Assembly (NCBI GenBank): GCA_016719615.1
Contig: JADJYQ010000001.1
Location: 594,501-658,500, forward strand
Source of the DNA: Saprospiraceae bacterium
Lineage (GTDB): Bacteria > Bacteroidota > Bacteroidia > Chitinophagales > Saprospiraceae
Direction: 5' to 3'
DNA: 64,000 bases
Under the pieces are notes generated by a model, which saw only the letters and a program-made list of their open reading frames with translations, was not told the origin of the DNA and ran no database searches. The stretch's first letter is position 1. Every line of letters starts with the position of its first letter. Positions 8,673 through 17,930 of the stretch are shown piece after piece. The position numbers and the translations under genes were made by a program.

Positions 8673-9809
8673 TTATTTTTTCTCTTCCTGCAATAATTTT
8701 TTAAGCTTGTGGTAGATTTCTGTATTTTCATAAATGCCAGAAAATAATTCTGCACCCGGGCCGTAAGCAAATACAGGAATGAGTTCAGCAGTATGGTGGG
8801 TTGTTGTAAAACTAGTTTTTAGATTTCCAAAAAGGTGGCCACCATTGATCGCATACCCCCCGGTTTCATGATCTGCAGTTATGACCACCAAGGTTTGTTG
8901 ATCCTTTTCTGCAAAGTCAATAATTTCTTTAATTGCTTTATCAAAATCCAACATTTCGGAGATAATGTATTTTGAATCGTTGGCATGGCCACCCCAATCT
9001 ATTTGAGAACCTTCAATCATCAGGAAAAATCCTTTGTTGTCCAATTTTTGTAAAAATTCAACACCGTCTTTAGAAGCTTTGGGTAAATAATTCCGGCCAC
9101 TCATAACTGGCAGCGGGTCGCCATCAGCTGTAAAATAGAAGATTTTTTTAGAATCAGGAATGATCCAGCTTTGGTATTCCTGTTCAAAATAATCCGTTAC
9201 GAAATATCCTTTTTTTCTTAAATCGTCAATGAGGTTTATAGAATCTGTTGTGCGTCTTTCAAAATATTTCTTACCTCCACCTATAACAAAATCAAAACCT
9301 GAGTCCAAAATATCTGAAGCTATTTCTTCATAATTATTTCTATTGGTGTTGTATGCATAAAAAGCTGCCGGAGTTGCATGTACGATTGTGGAAGTAACTA
9401 TGATGCCGGTAGACATCCCTCTCATTTCAGCGTACCGGAGTATACTTTCATATTTTCGCCCTTGAGGGTCAAGTCCCAAATACCCATTATTGGTTTTTAT
9501 ACCTGCAGAAAACGCAGTAGCTCCAGCTGCGGAATCTGTGATTAAATTGTCTGCCGCATGGCTTTTGTGAAGGCCCGTCATCGTGCAACGTTCAATTTCA
9601 AGTCGGTTGTTATTTTCATATAGCCCTGCCGTTATTTGAGCAACACCCATCCCATCCCCAATCATTAAAATAATATTTTTAGGTCTAAAATTCTTTGGTA
9701 CTCTTTCTAAAGAATGCGCTGTGGGTATTTGTTTCGTTAGGGTACTTTTTGTTCCACCGCATCCTGAGAATATGAAACAGAAAAAGAGCATGAAAAATTT
9801 CCAATACAT
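8673..9809 (-). CDS. Alkaline phosphatase (lipoprotein)
   Basis: A 378-aa member of the PhoA-type alkaline phosphatase superfamily that hydrolyses phosphomonoesters outside the cytoplasm. The N-terminus has a lipobox (FSGC), so it is probably a lipoprotein. Catalytic elements are intact: MIGDGMG (metal-binding Asp), DSAAGATAF (Ser nucleophile, ~residue 93) and TADHETGG (metal-binding Asp/His). The length is shorter than E. coli PhoA but normal for Bacteroidota enzymes. It converges on the type B sorting-domain gene, 10 bp away, and lies downstream of dprA on the same strand. Phosphate control is plausible, but I see no Pho box. Confidence 0.9.
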   Translation of the reverse strand: MYWKFFMLFFCFIFSGCGGTKSTLTKQIPTAHSLERVPKNFRPKNIILMIGDGMGVAQITAGLYENNNRLEIERCTMTGLHKSHAADNLITDSAAGATAFSAGIKTNNGYLGLDPQGRKYESILRYAEMRGMSTGIIVTSTIVHATPAAFYAYNTNRNNYEEIASDILDSGFDFVIGGGKKYFERRTTDSINLIDDLRKKGYFVTDYFEQEYQSWIIPDSKKIFYFTADGDPLPVMSGRNYLPKASKDGVEFLQKLDNKGFFLMIEGSQIDWGGHANDSKYIISEMLDFDKAIKEIIDFAEKDQQTLVVITADHETGGYAINGGHLFGNLKTSFTTTHHTAELIPVFAYGPGAELFSGIYENTEIYHKLKKLLQEEKK

Positions 9810-9826
9810 TTTAATAAGATTTAAAA

Positions 9827-10933
9827 TTAAACAACCAAAGTATATCTTTTTCCCGGATGTGAGCGAATGAGCCCTTTGAATTCAAGGCTTAAAAGTGCGC
9901 TGGCTAATTTGCCCGGAGTTATTTCCGACAATTGGTGAAGCTTGTCTATATGTGCAACATTTAATTTTTGTAAAATTTCACATAGATTTTTTTCATCTGT
10001 TTGTAAGTCAGAAAATAAGTGCAATTGGTATTCTTGTTTTTTGTCATTTTTGACATCCCAATTCATTGCTGAAATGAGATCTGTAGGTGCAGCCATGAGT
10101 TGGGCCTTGTGTTCTTTGATCAATTTGATACAACCTTTTGAATACGGATCATGGACTCTTCCGGGATAAGCAAAAACATCTTTATTGTATGAATTTGCGA
10201 TTTCAGCCGTGATCATACTTCCGCCGCTTTCTCCTGTTTCGACAACGACTAATGCATCACACAGTCCTGCAATGATCCTGTTTCGCATTGGAAAATTTTC
10301 GCGATCCGGTTTCGTATTCATTCCATATTCGGTCATCAATCCGCCGTTAGTTAGCATTTTTTCTGCAAGGGCAGTGTTGGCATGCGGATAAATTCTGTCA
10401 AGACCATGGCCTAATATGCCCACGGTTTGGATTTGAAGTTTAACACATTGTTGATGTGTTGCGGTATCAACTCCATAAGCCAGACCGCTTACAATTTGAA
10501 AGGCTTCTTGTTGAAATGCGGAAACGAATTCTTCGACTAATTGTTTTCCATAGTCGGTTATATTCCGGGTTCCAACCACTGAGATAACTCGTTCAGCATT
10601 ACTGATTAACTCGCCTTTTGCGTATAACAATATCGGAGCATCCACTTGTTGTTTTAGCCGCCATGGAAACTCTTCATTTTCATAATATAAAATGCGAATT
10701 CCATTTTTAAGTACATACTCCAATTCGGCTTCCGCTTTTTTCAAAGCTGCAGGATCGCTTAAATTTTGAAATGCACTGGCCCGAAGCTGAGGAATTTTTT
10801 TCAGCTTCCATTTTTTTTCTTTAAAAATCTGTGCAGGGCTACCGCAAATCCGGATAAGGTTTTTAGCTGTGGTAGCACCTACGTGCTCAATTTTTGTTAG
10901 TGCAATTTGGTAAAGGGTATTTTCATCGTACAT
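9827..10933 (-). CDS. dprA: DNA-processing protein DprA
   Basis: A 368-aa protein that binds incoming single-stranded DNA and loads RecA during natural transformation. The central Rossmann-like domain shows the family signatures SVVGTRNITDYG, SGLAYGVDTATH, GHGLDRIYPHAN and FPMRNRIIAGL, followed by VVETGESGGSMITA and PGRVHDPYSKG. An N-terminal helix-hairpin-helix-like region and a C-terminal winged-helix-like region flank it. The start ATG at 10933 overlaps the end of the upstream membrane-protein gene by 11 bp, so the two are translationally coupled. Length and motifs are typical. Confidence 0.96.
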   Translation of the reverse strand: MYDENTLYQIALTKIEHVGATTAKNLIRICGSPAQIFKEKKWKLKKIPQLRASAFQNLSDPAALKKAEAELEYVLKNGIRILYYENEEFPWRLKQQVDAPILLYAKGELISNAERVISVVGTRNITDYGKQLVEEFVSAFQQEAFQIVSGLAYGVDTATHQQCVKLQIQTVGILGHGLDRIYPHANTALAEKMLTNGGLMTEYGMNTKPDRENFPMRNRIIAGLCDALVVVETGESGGSMITAEIANSYNKDVFAYPGRVHDPYSKGCIKLIKEHKAQLMAAPTDLISAMNWDVKNDKKQEYQLHLFSDLQTDEKNLCEILQKLNVAHIDKLHQLSEITPGKLASALLSLEFKGLIRSHPGKRYTLVV

Positions 10934-12821
10934 ATTTAGGGTCTAAGGCTGCTGCCTGATTTAAAAAATCTTTTGCTTTGTTCTCATATTCCAATATTTT
11001 TGTTGAGCTTACTTTCCCAAATTTAGCAAAATCTGTATATACCTTGGATATAAAATAACATAATTCTGCATCGTCATTTTTTAAATGATAAGCCATGCCC
11101 AGAAAGTGTAATGAAAACTGAAAATTCTGAACCTCTTTATAGAGAATTTCATAACCCACGCGTTTTAGATAAGGGTGCATGATGGTAAGATTTTCAGGAT
11201 CTTTGGTGAGGTAATCCATATATTTAGTGACAAAATCCAGGTCTGGCTTTACTTTAATAACACCTTCCAGTTTTTTCAAAAAAGTGATGATATCATTGTC
11301 TCTTTTTAGCCATTCTGCCAAGATTCCTGCTTTCATATTGAGTCCTTGCCCATATTGAGGAAATATGACCAATGCCTGGTCTATGTATTTTTCGGCTATT
11401 TGCAAATACGTAGATTTTTTGGCGGGATCCATTTCCGATTGTGATTTTTGAAAATATGAAACACCGGTGAATAGATTAATGCGGGCACTGTTTTTAGATA
11501 CTTTGACGGCAGATAAATTTAATGTGAAACCATCTTTCCAATCGGGAACGCGTTGAATGGTTTTAAAACTATATGCTGAAAACAAGAACATAAAGAGTAA
11601 AGCTGCAAGCCATTTCATAAATTTAGGGGAAGGCTTGTTTGCGAGCCAATAAATAAAATATCCGCACAAGAGGCTAAAGCCCACAGACGGCATGAACAAA
11701 AATCGTTCATTCATAAATGTGCCGACGGGAAATACCAAATTGGAGACGATTGAGAAGCTAATAAAATAATAGAATAGACTAAAGCTGATGATTTTGTTCC
11801 GGTTTCTGAGTCGGAAGGCAAGGTAAATAAGCATTGCCGTGATGATCAGCGAAAATATAGATATAAGGTCTGTCCAGTCTGACTTAGGTACATGATAGGG
11901 GTAATAATCGTGAGTTAGCGGGTGTGGAAAAAACAGCAATTTATAGTACCAGATGAATGTATAAAAAAGCGTTGCCGTTTTTTCGCCAAGACTCATCCCA
12001 ATAAATGGATTATTCATCAGGTCTGTAATCACTGCTCCGCTGCTGAGCAGATATCCGATAACCAGCCAACGGACTCCAATAAAAATGGCTGCACAAATCA
12101 AAAGCGGCCAAGACATTATTATAGATTTCTTTAGATCTATGGTCCTGAAAAAACTTACCATCAAAGGAATGATGGCGGTGAAAGTAATAGCGTTTTCTTT
12201 AGAAAACAAGGCTAATAAAAACAAGGCACAACTCGAAATTAAAAAGATTTTCTTTTGGCTATCAATGTATTTAACCCATGAGATAGCCGCGGACAAAGAA
12301 AATAGCAAACACATGATTTCATCCCGGCCTTTAATATTAGCAACGGCTTCAGAATGGATGGGGTGAGTGAGAAATAATATAGAAGTAATTGCCGGAATTC
12401 CAAACAGAAAAAATTGAGATGATTTATCGGGAAGTAATAATTGCAATAATTTAAAAACCAAAGCGGCTGTTAAAGCATAAAGTAATATATTGATGAGGTG
12501 GCTTAAATGTGGTTTGTTTCCAAAAATCTCAAACTCTATAGCAAATCCAACCAAGGATAAGGGTCGATACCGAGCACCAGTTACCAGGTCTTTTTGTTCG
12601 CCAAAATAACCGGTAAAACTTTCGGTGCTTAAGATGTCCCAAATTCCGTCAAAGCCTTTTTGAACAAAACTGTTTTCGGTATAAACGATAATATCATCCA
12701 GTACATAACCAAAACTTAGAGACCGATCATATAGTAATATGGCGATGGTGCAAAGGATCAATACCATCACAAGAAAGGAAAACCTCGATAAAATATTCAA
12801 CAGGCGAAAATTCTTCATCAT
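10923..12821 (-). CDS. TMTC/DUF1736-like multi-pass membrane protein with TPR-type C-terminus
   Basis: A 632-aa protein with about ten transmembrane helices over residues 15-420 and a soluble helical C-terminal ~200 residues that look TPR-like (YLQIAEKYIDQALVIFPQYGQG). The first loop contains the acidic YVLDDIIVY and a later loop FLTHPIHSEAVANIKGRDE, the hallmarks of the TMTC family, members of the GT-C glycosyltransferase fold. An O-mannosyltransferase-like role is inferred from the family and is not shown here. It ends inside the start of dprA. The ATG at 12821 is used. Confidence 0.75.
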   Translation of the reverse strand: MMKNFRLLNILSRFSFLVMVLILCTIAILLYDRSLSFGYVLDDIIVYTENSFVQKGFDGIWDILSTESFTGYFGEQKDLVTGARYRPLSLVGFAIEFEIFGNKPHLSHLINILLYALTAALVFKLLQLLLPDKSSQFFLFGIPAITSILFLTHPIHSEAVANIKGRDEIMCLLFSLSAAISWVKYIDSQKKIFLISSCALFLLALFSKENAITFTAIIPLMVSFFRTIDLKKSIIMSWPLLICAAIFIGVRWLVIGYLLSSGAVITDLMNNPFIGMSLGEKTATLFYTFIWYYKLLFFPHPLTHDYYPYHVPKSDWTDLISIFSLIITAMLIYLAFRLRNRNKIISFSLFYYFISFSIVSNLVFPVGTFMNERFLFMPSVGFSLLCGYFIYWLANKPSPKFMKWLAALLFMFLFSAYSFKTIQRVPDWKDGFTLNLSAVKVSKNSARINLFTGVSYFQKSQSEMDPAKKSTYLQIAEKYIDQALVIFPQYGQGLNMKAGILAEWLKRDNDIITFLKKLEGVIKVKPDLDFVTKYMDYLTKDPENLTIMHPYLKRVGYEILYKEVQNFQFSLHFLGMAYHLKNDDAELCYFISKVYTDFAKFGKVSSTKILEYENKAKDFLNQAAALDPKYVR

Positions 12822-12899
12822 AGGCTTGGGTTCAAAAAAATATTTCGATGTGCAAGATATTAAAGTATCCTAAAAGTTTCATATTATAAAAATATTTAA

Positions 12900-12907
12900 T
12901 ATGTTTG
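12900..12907 (+). promoter_or_regulatory. -7 box TATGTTTG upstream of the beta-barrel gene
   Basis: TATGTTTG matches the Bacteroidota TAnnTTTG -7 consensus 15-21 bp before the TTG start of the next gene; the -33 element is weak. Inferred from consensus. Confidence 0.4.
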
Positions 12908-12921
12908 CAGGCTAATTCGAC

Positions 12922-13605
12922 TTGGTTTTGAAAAAATATTTAAACTACATCCTCCTGTTTGGCTTTCTTCAGCTGGGGCTAAATCTGGGCCGGACGCAAG
13001 TAAATGTTCAGGTAGGATATGGATTATCATTTTTGAATCCGAAAGTCAATGATGCCATCATTCACGACTATCTAACTGAAAATGATTGGCTTGTGAAGAA
13101 AGATATCCAATTAAACATGCTTCACGGTATAGACTTGGGCTTAAAACATACCTGGTCAGCTATTGCGATGGGAATAGTCTGGAAAAACAGAGGTGGAAAA
13201 TTAAATTTTGAAGGATTGCATCCGGTCACTGGGAGTCTTAACAAGCAAGAATTGTTTTACAGTCTCAATACGTATTCCTTATTTTTAGAAACAAATGGTC
13301 GATTTATAGGTCTTGGAGCGACACTTGATTGGAACGATTTTGGCATCAAGCAGCGTTATACGGGATTGGACAGTAAAATTAACATTATCAGCGAAGCTAA
13401 TTGGGGGCATCGTTTTTACCTGAATCTGAATTTTCCGGCGGGTAATTCAGCTCAGATATGCCTGCAATTTTCGTATCATTTGCCGTATGGTGAATTTGAT
13501 CTTAATCCTTTGGCTAACAGTATTTTAACTAATAATTCGAAGCTGTATTCCAAAGATAAATGGAATCAGTTTGGAATCACTTTGCTGATCAACAACGGAC
13601 CCTAA
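12922..13605 (+). CDS. Putative outer-membrane protein, hypothetical
   Basis: A 227-aa exported protein with a signal peptide (YILLFGFLQLGLNLGRTQ) followed by alternating strand-like segments rich in Tyr, Trp and Phe and ending in a hydrophobic strand (FGITLLINNGP), as expected for a small beta-barrel. No ATG exists in frame before the signal peptide. An upstream in-frame ATG at 12901 is cut off by a TAA at 12913, so translation must begin at TTG 12922 or TTG 12928 (just before KKYLNY). It resembles PorP/SprF-like barrels in general layout, but I cannot name the family. Confidence 0.6.
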   Translation: MVLKKYLNYILLFGFLQLGLNLGRTQVNVQVGYGLSFLNPKVNDAIIHDYLTENDWLVKKDIQLNMLHGIDLGLKHTWSAIAMGIVWKNRGGKLNFEGLHPVTGSLNKQELFYSLNTYSLFLETNGRFIGLGATLDWNDFGIKQRYTGLDSKINIISEANWGHRFYLNLNFPAGNSAQICLQFSYHLPYGEFDLNPLANSILTNNSKLYSKDKWNQFGITLLINNGP

Positions 13606-13670
13606 AGATGAATGCAACATCATGATTTTGTATAAATTACAAAAAAAACTGGCATTCAAGAATAATTTAG

Positions 13671-13678
13671 TACCTTTG
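13671..13678 (+). promoter_or_regulatory. -7 box TACCTTTG for the RRM protein, with ~85-nt leader
   Basis: TACCTTTG matches TAnnTTTG and lies 92 bp before the ATG at 13771. That leaves an untranslated leader of about 85 nt ending in a run of T residues. Long AT-rich leaders are common for cold-inducible RNA-binding protein genes, so cold or RNA-structure control is a reasonable inference. Confidence 0.45.
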
Positions 13679-13770
13679 TACCTTGAAAATCATGTATCTG
13701 TCGCATTAATACCCACCTTTACCATATCAACCACTAAATTTTTTTTTTCATTTATTAAATATTTTTCACA

Positions 13771-14085
13771 ATGAATCTTTACGTAGGAAACCTTGACTAC
13801 TCAGTTAAGGAGCCACAATTGGAAGCTATGTTCGCCGAATTCGGTGAGGTATCTTCAGTTAAAATTATCACAGACAAAATGACCGGAAGAAGCAAAGGTT
13901 TCGGTTTCGTTGAAATGCCTAATGACGACGAAGCACAAGAAGCTATTGCAAACCTCGATCAAAAAACCATTAAGGACCGTGCAATTTCTGTATCGGAAGC
14001 TAAACCACCAGAACAGAGGGAAAGAAAACCTTTCAGACCTTCTTCCAATCGCGACTCAAACGATCGCTTTAAGAGAAGATATTGA
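13771..14085 (+). CDS. RRM-domain RNA-binding protein (cold-shock type)
   Basis: A 104-aa single RRM protein. RNP2 (LYVGNL, residues 3-8) and RNP1 (KGFGFVEM, residues 42-49) are both perfect, so single-stranded RNA binding is expected. The last ~25 residues are basic and Arg/Ser/Asn rich. It is followed by hairpins and then a DEAD-box helicase gene on the same strand, a pairing that fits RNA unwinding or chaperoning at low temperature. A promoter-like box with a long leader precedes it. Confidence 0.93.
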   Translation: MNLYVGNLDYSVKEPQLEAMFAEFGEVSSVKIITDKMTGRSKGFGFVEMPNDDEAQEAIANLDQKTIKDRAISVSEAKPPEQRERKPFRPSSNRDSNDRFKRRY

Positions 14086-14097
14086 TTAAAATCAACA

Positions 14098-14138
14098 AAG
14101 GAATGCAATTGAAAGATCATCAAGCTTTCAAATTCCTT
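14098..14138. other. Stem-loop after the RRM gene
   Basis: AAGGAAT...TTGAAAG pairs with CTTTCAA...ATTCCTT, with a small bulge, around the loop ATCATCAAG. It sits just after the RRM stop codon and before the stronger terminator at 14151, and may protect the 3' end of the mRNA. Confidence 0.45.
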
Positions 14139-14150
14139 TAGATAAGACTC

Positions 14151-14188
14151 AAGAATACCTGCCCATTTAGGCGGGTATTCTTTTATAA
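14151..14188 (+). terminator. Intrinsic terminator between the RRM gene and the DEAD-box helicase
   Basis: A 13-bp stem (AAGAATACCTGCC with GGCGGGTATTCTT, one G-T wobble) with a 6-nt loop CATTTA is followed by TTTTATAAATT. The stem is almost symmetric, ending in A and T runs, so it may work in both directions. It would separate most RRM transcription from the helicase gene. Confidence 0.7.
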
Positions 14189-14204
14189 ATTAGTTAGATA
14201 TTCA

Positions 14205-15878
14205 ATGCAAAAAGTTATAAGTTTCGAAGATTTAGGAATTCAGCCGGAAATTGTGGCAGGACTCCTTGAACTTGGTATTGTTGAGCCAACAGAAATTCAA
14301 CAAAAAGCAATTCCCGTTTTAGTTGAAGCAGCCAGAGATTTTATCGGTATGGCACAAACGGGTACCGGAAAAACAGCTGCTTTCGGTTTACCGGCGATCC
14401 AATCGATCCAAGTCAATCAATACAGACCTCAGGTACTCATTATATCTCCTACAAGGGAGTTGTGCATGCAGATTTCAAATGACTTGAAAAAATATGCTAA
14501 AGGCACTAAAGGAATACATGTCGTACCTGTTTACGGAGGTTCGAGTATAGGTTTGCAAATCAAGTCTTTAAAACAAGGTGCTCATATCGTTGTGGCTACA
14601 CCCGGCAGATTGGTAGACCTCATTGAACGCAAAGCGATTCAATTGGACATGATCCGGCAGGTTGTTTTGGACGAAGCAGATGAAATGCTCAATATGGGAT
14701 TCAGGGATGATATGGAATTCATACTTGGAGCAACCCCGGTTGAGAAAACAACTGCTTTGTTTTCTGCTACCATGTCAAAAGAAATTAGGGAAATAGCTTC
14801 CAATTACCTGAAAGATCCCGTAGAAGTTACCATTGGTAAAAAGAACCTCGGCCACCCTAATATTACCCATCAATATGCAGTCGTTTCTGCAAAAGATAAA
14901 CTCATTGCGCTCAAAAGAATCATCGATTTTCATCCTGACTTTTACGGAATTGTTTTTTGCAATACCAAAATTGAAACACAGGAGTTGAATGATGCCCTTT
15001 TAAAAGATGGCGTAAAAGTAGATTGTATTCACGGCGATCTGGAACAAGCTCAAAGAGAAAAGGTCATGAATAAATTCAGAAACAAATACGTTTCGATTTT
15101 ATTTGCAACCGATGTTGCTGCCAGAGGCATTGATGTAAAAAACTTGACCCACATCATTCACTATCATCTACCGGATGATATTGAAAATTATACGCACCGC
15201 AGCGGACGTACCGCTCGTGCCGGTCAGAAAGGCTTTTCCATTGCATTGTTGCATATCAAGGAAGCCTACAAACTGCATCGCATCGAAAAAATGGCCAATC
15301 TCAAATTCGATCGATATAAAATTCCAACAGCTGCTGAAGTAGCGGAGACTAGAATCGCTGGTTTTGTTCAAAAAATAATAGCTTCTGTCGAACAGGAAGG
15401 AAGTAAAACACCCGTTAAGAATGAATGGATCTGGCCTTTGATGCAATTAACAAAGGAACAATTAGTGGAGATCATACTTGAAGCCGAACTCAATAAATAT
15501 ACGAATACATATTTAGCCGGCCCTGATGTAAATGTGGAAGAAAAAACCAGAGATACAAGACCATCTTACGATGAACCGCGCGGCGGAAAATCCAGGAGCC
15601 GCAGCCGCGAATCAAGTGGTGGCAGAGGAGATGTACGAATGTTTGTGAGTTTAGGAAAACTCGATCAACTCCGTTATGATGAATTGCGGGAGGTCATTTT
15701 TAAACTTACTAGTGTGAGTGGCCGGGCAATTCGCGATATTGATTTGTTCAATAGTTATTCTTTTTTCATGACAGATGCTCAGAGTGCTGAGAAATTGTGT
15801 CGGCTAAAGAGTTTGCAATGGAAAAAGAGAGACATCACATTTAAGAAAGCAGAAGACAAAAGGCCCTCCAGAAAATAA
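14205..15878 (+). CDS. DEAD-box ATP-dependent RNA helicase
   Basis: A 557-aa RNA helicase with the full set of motifs: Q motif (SFEDLGIQPE...PTEIQQKAIP), Walker A AQTGTGKT (residues 50-57), PTRELC, TPGRL, DEAD (VLDEADEML), SAT (FSATMS), and in domain 2 ATDVAARGID and HRSGRTARAG. After a basic RS-rich linker (SRSRSRESSGGRG) the last ~75 residues form a DbpA-type RNA-binding domain (MFVSLGKLDQLRYDELREVI). This places it with CsdA/DeaD-type helicases that act in ribosome assembly and cold adaptation. It follows the RRM gene across a terminator. Confidence 0.95.
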   Translation: MQKVISFEDLGIQPEIVAGLLELGIVEPTEIQQKAIPVLVEAARDFIGMAQTGTGKTAAFGLPAIQSIQVNQYRPQVLIISPTRELCMQISNDLKKYAKGTKGIHVVPVYGGSSIGLQIKSLKQGAHIVVATPGRLVDLIERKAIQLDMIRQVVLDEADEMLNMGFRDDMEFILGATPVEKTTALFSATMSKEIREIASNYLKDPVEVTIGKKNLGHPNITHQYAVVSAKDKLIALKRIIDFHPDFYGIVFCNTKIETQELNDALLKDGVKVDCIHGDLEQAQREKVMNKFRNKYVSILFATDVAARGIDVKNLTHIIHYHLPDDIENYTHRSGRTARAGQKGFSIALLHIKEAYKLHRIEKMANLKFDRYKIPTAAEVAETRIAGFVQKIIASVEQEGSKTPVKNEWIWPLMQLTKEQLVEIILEAELNKYTNTYLAGPDVNVEEKTRDTRPSYDEPRGGKSRSRSRESSGGRGDVRMFVSLGKLDQLRYDELREVIFKLTSVSGRAIRDIDLFNSYSFFMTDAQSAEKLCRLKSLQWKKRDITFKKAEDKRPSRK

Positions 15879-15926
15879 TGAAGTTTAGGCCGGGATTTTC
15901 AAAATTCTTATAAACTTCAAGGTTGA

Positions 15927-15934
15927 TATCTTTG
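15927..15934 (+). promoter_or_regulatory. -7 box TATCTTTG upstream of rseP
   Basis: TATCTTTG fits TAnnTTTG and lies 78 bp before the ATG at 16012, leaving a leader of about 70 nt. The -33 region is not clear. Confidence 0.4.
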
Positions 15935-16011
15935 TTTATTCCGGAACCTCTGTTATACCACAACTAACAAAATTGCGTTTTCTTCTTTAAATCAAAAACA
16001 AAATTTCTTAC

Positions 16012-17349
16012 ATGGAAATTTTAATAAAAATAAGTCAGTTATTGCTCTGTTTGACCATTCTTGTGGTGATCCATGAATTTGGACATTTTTTACCTGCAAG
16101 ATGGTTTAAGACCCGGGTCGAAAAGTTTTATCTGTTTTTTAATCCATGGTTTTCGATTTTTAAGAAAAAAATCGGAGATACGGAATGGGGATTGGGTTGG
16201 CTTCCCCTGGGAGGCTATGTGAAAATTTCAGGTATGGTGGATGAAAGTTTTGATATGAATCAACTTCAGTCGGATCCGCAGCCCTGGGAATTCAGATCTA
16301 AACCAGCCTGGCAAAGATTGATCATTATGGTAGGAGGTGTCACTGTGAATTTCGCTTTCGGATTTTTCATATTCTCCATGCTTTTATGGAAAAACGGGCA
16401 AACGTATTTGCTAAATAGTGAATTAAAATATGGAATTGCCGTAGACAGTCTCGCATATAATATGGGCCTGCGCGATGGAGATCAACTTTTAAAAGTTGGA
16501 GATCTGCCATTGCAAAAATTTGACAAAGCCAAAATTGTCAAAACATTGGTTCTTGAAAAAAACAATGCCGTCGAATTGATCCGCGATGGTGAAAAAATGA
16601 ATCTTCAAATCAACCAGGAAGTTATTTCACAACTCACAAAACCAGAATTAAAAAATATAGATTTTATCACCCCAAGAGTACCTGCCAAAGTCAGAGAGCT
16701 CATGAAAAATTCGGACGCAGAGAAAGCAGGAATTTTAGAGGGTGACCGATTTTTAAGTTTAAATGACCAATCCGCACTTTACTTACATGAGATCCATCGC
16801 ATCATCAATAAACAAGCTAATAAAACTTTCGAATTGAAATTATTGCGGAATTCTGATACGATACAAATCCCGGTAACAACAGATGAAAATGGTATTGTTG
16901 GCGTTTTTTGGCAGCCCATCGATTCCTTTATGAAATTTGAAACTGAAACCTTTGGATTTTTTGCTGCGATACCTAAAGGAATACAAACTGGATGTGATTT
17001 ATTGACCAGTCAGCTCAAGGCATTTTCGAAAATGTTCAGTGGAGAGATTAAAGCAAAAGATTCTCTGGGCGGATTTGGTTCTATTACCAATATGTTTCCA
17101 GCCAGTTGGGATTGGGACGCATTCTGGAGAATGACAGCTGTTTTAAGTATCATCCTCGGCTTTATGAATTTATTGCCAATTCCAGCACTCGATGGTGGTT
17201 ATGTTGTATTTCTGTTGATTGAAGTGGTCACCGGAAAAAAAGTACCGGATAAAGTCGTTGAGAAAGCAACCTTCATAGGATTTATCCTATTAATGGCTTT
17301 GATGCTCTATGCAAATGGTTTAGATGTTTTGCGTGGCCTTGGGAAGTAA
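16012..17349 (+). CDS. rseP: RseP-like site-2 metalloprotease
   Basis: A 445-aa intramembrane zinc protease that cleaves transmembrane anti-sigma factors or signal-peptide remnants. The zinc motif HEFGH (H21-H25) sits in the first helix, and the second conserved motif LLPIPALDGG lies near residue 390. Two PDZ-like segments (about 115-300) separate the catalytic helices, as in E. coli RseP. Its stop codon overlaps the ATG of hscB by one base, so the two genes are cotranscribed. Confidence 0.94.
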   Translation: MEILIKISQLLLCLTILVVIHEFGHFLPARWFKTRVEKFYLFFNPWFSIFKKKIGDTEWGLGWLPLGGYVKISGMVDESFDMNQLQSDPQPWEFRSKPAWQRLIIMVGGVTVNFAFGFFIFSMLLWKNGQTYLLNSELKYGIAVDSLAYNMGLRDGDQLLKVGDLPLQKFDKAKIVKTLVLEKNNAVELIRDGEKMNLQINQEVISQLTKPELKNIDFITPRVPAKVRELMKNSDAEKAGILEGDRFLSLNDQSALYLHEIHRIINKQANKTFELKLLRNSDTIQIPVTTDENGIVGVFWQPIDSFMKFETETFGFFAAIPKGIQTGCDLLTSQLKAFSKMFSGEIKAKDSLGGFGSITNMFPASWDWDAFWRMTAVLSIILGFMNLLPIPALDGGYVVFLLIEVVTGKKVPDKVVEKATFIGFILLMALMLYANGLDVLRGLGK

Positions 17350-17864
17350 TGAATTATTTCGAATTTTATAAGATCGCTCCTGCCTTCCACATCAATATTT
17401 CAGAATTAAGGAAGCGCTATTATGAAAAAAGCAGAGCGTCGCATCCCGACTCAATTCCTGCCGATAAAGCCGGAGAATTTGATGCAGATTTTTTATCTGC
17501 TTTAAACAATCAGGCTTACCATACTTTATTACATCCTTTATCGCGATTAAAATACATACTTGAAACTGAATTTTCAGCCACAGATCAGGAAACTTTAAAA
17601 GATGATGCTGCATTTTTATTGGAGATGATGAATCTACATGAGTTTTTACAAGAGGCCATACTTTGTGAAGATGAAGTACTGATCTCTAAAGGAAGAGAAA
17701 GGTTAGGAGCTTTTGATACTCTGGCTCATGAAGAAGTATCGCCATTCCTTGCCTTATTCGATCAAGGTCATCGCAGTCCTGAAATTAGAAAAGCATTGCA
17801 GGTTTATTACAACAAGTTAAAATATTTCACAAGGCTTGGGGAAACGATGGGAGGGGATAGATGA
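17349..17864 (+). CDS. hscB: HscB-like J-domain co-chaperone for Fe-S assembly
   Basis: A 171-aa protein with an N-terminal J domain carrying the HPD motif (H32-D34) and the ALNNQAYHTLLHPLSRLKYIL helix typical of HscB, followed by a C-terminal three-helix domain that binds IscU. It would stimulate an Hsp70 (HscA or DnaK) during Fe-S cluster transfer. The isc genes lie only ~2.5 kb away (19789-21780), which supports the assignment. It starts at the rseP stop codon (TAATG overlap). Confidence 0.88.
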   Translation: MNYFEFYKIAPAFHINISELRKRYYEKSRASHPDSIPADKAGEFDADFLSALNNQAYHTLLHPLSRLKYILETEFSATDQETLKDDAAFLLEMMNLHEFLQEAILCEDEVLISKGRERLGAFDTLAHEEVSPFLALFDQGHRSPEIRKALQVYYNKLKYFTRLGETMGGDR

Positions 17865-17930
17865 TGGATGTCCCAACTTGAAGATGTTACTTTTTAACAA
17901 CAACATGATGATGTCGGGAGATGATGGCAA

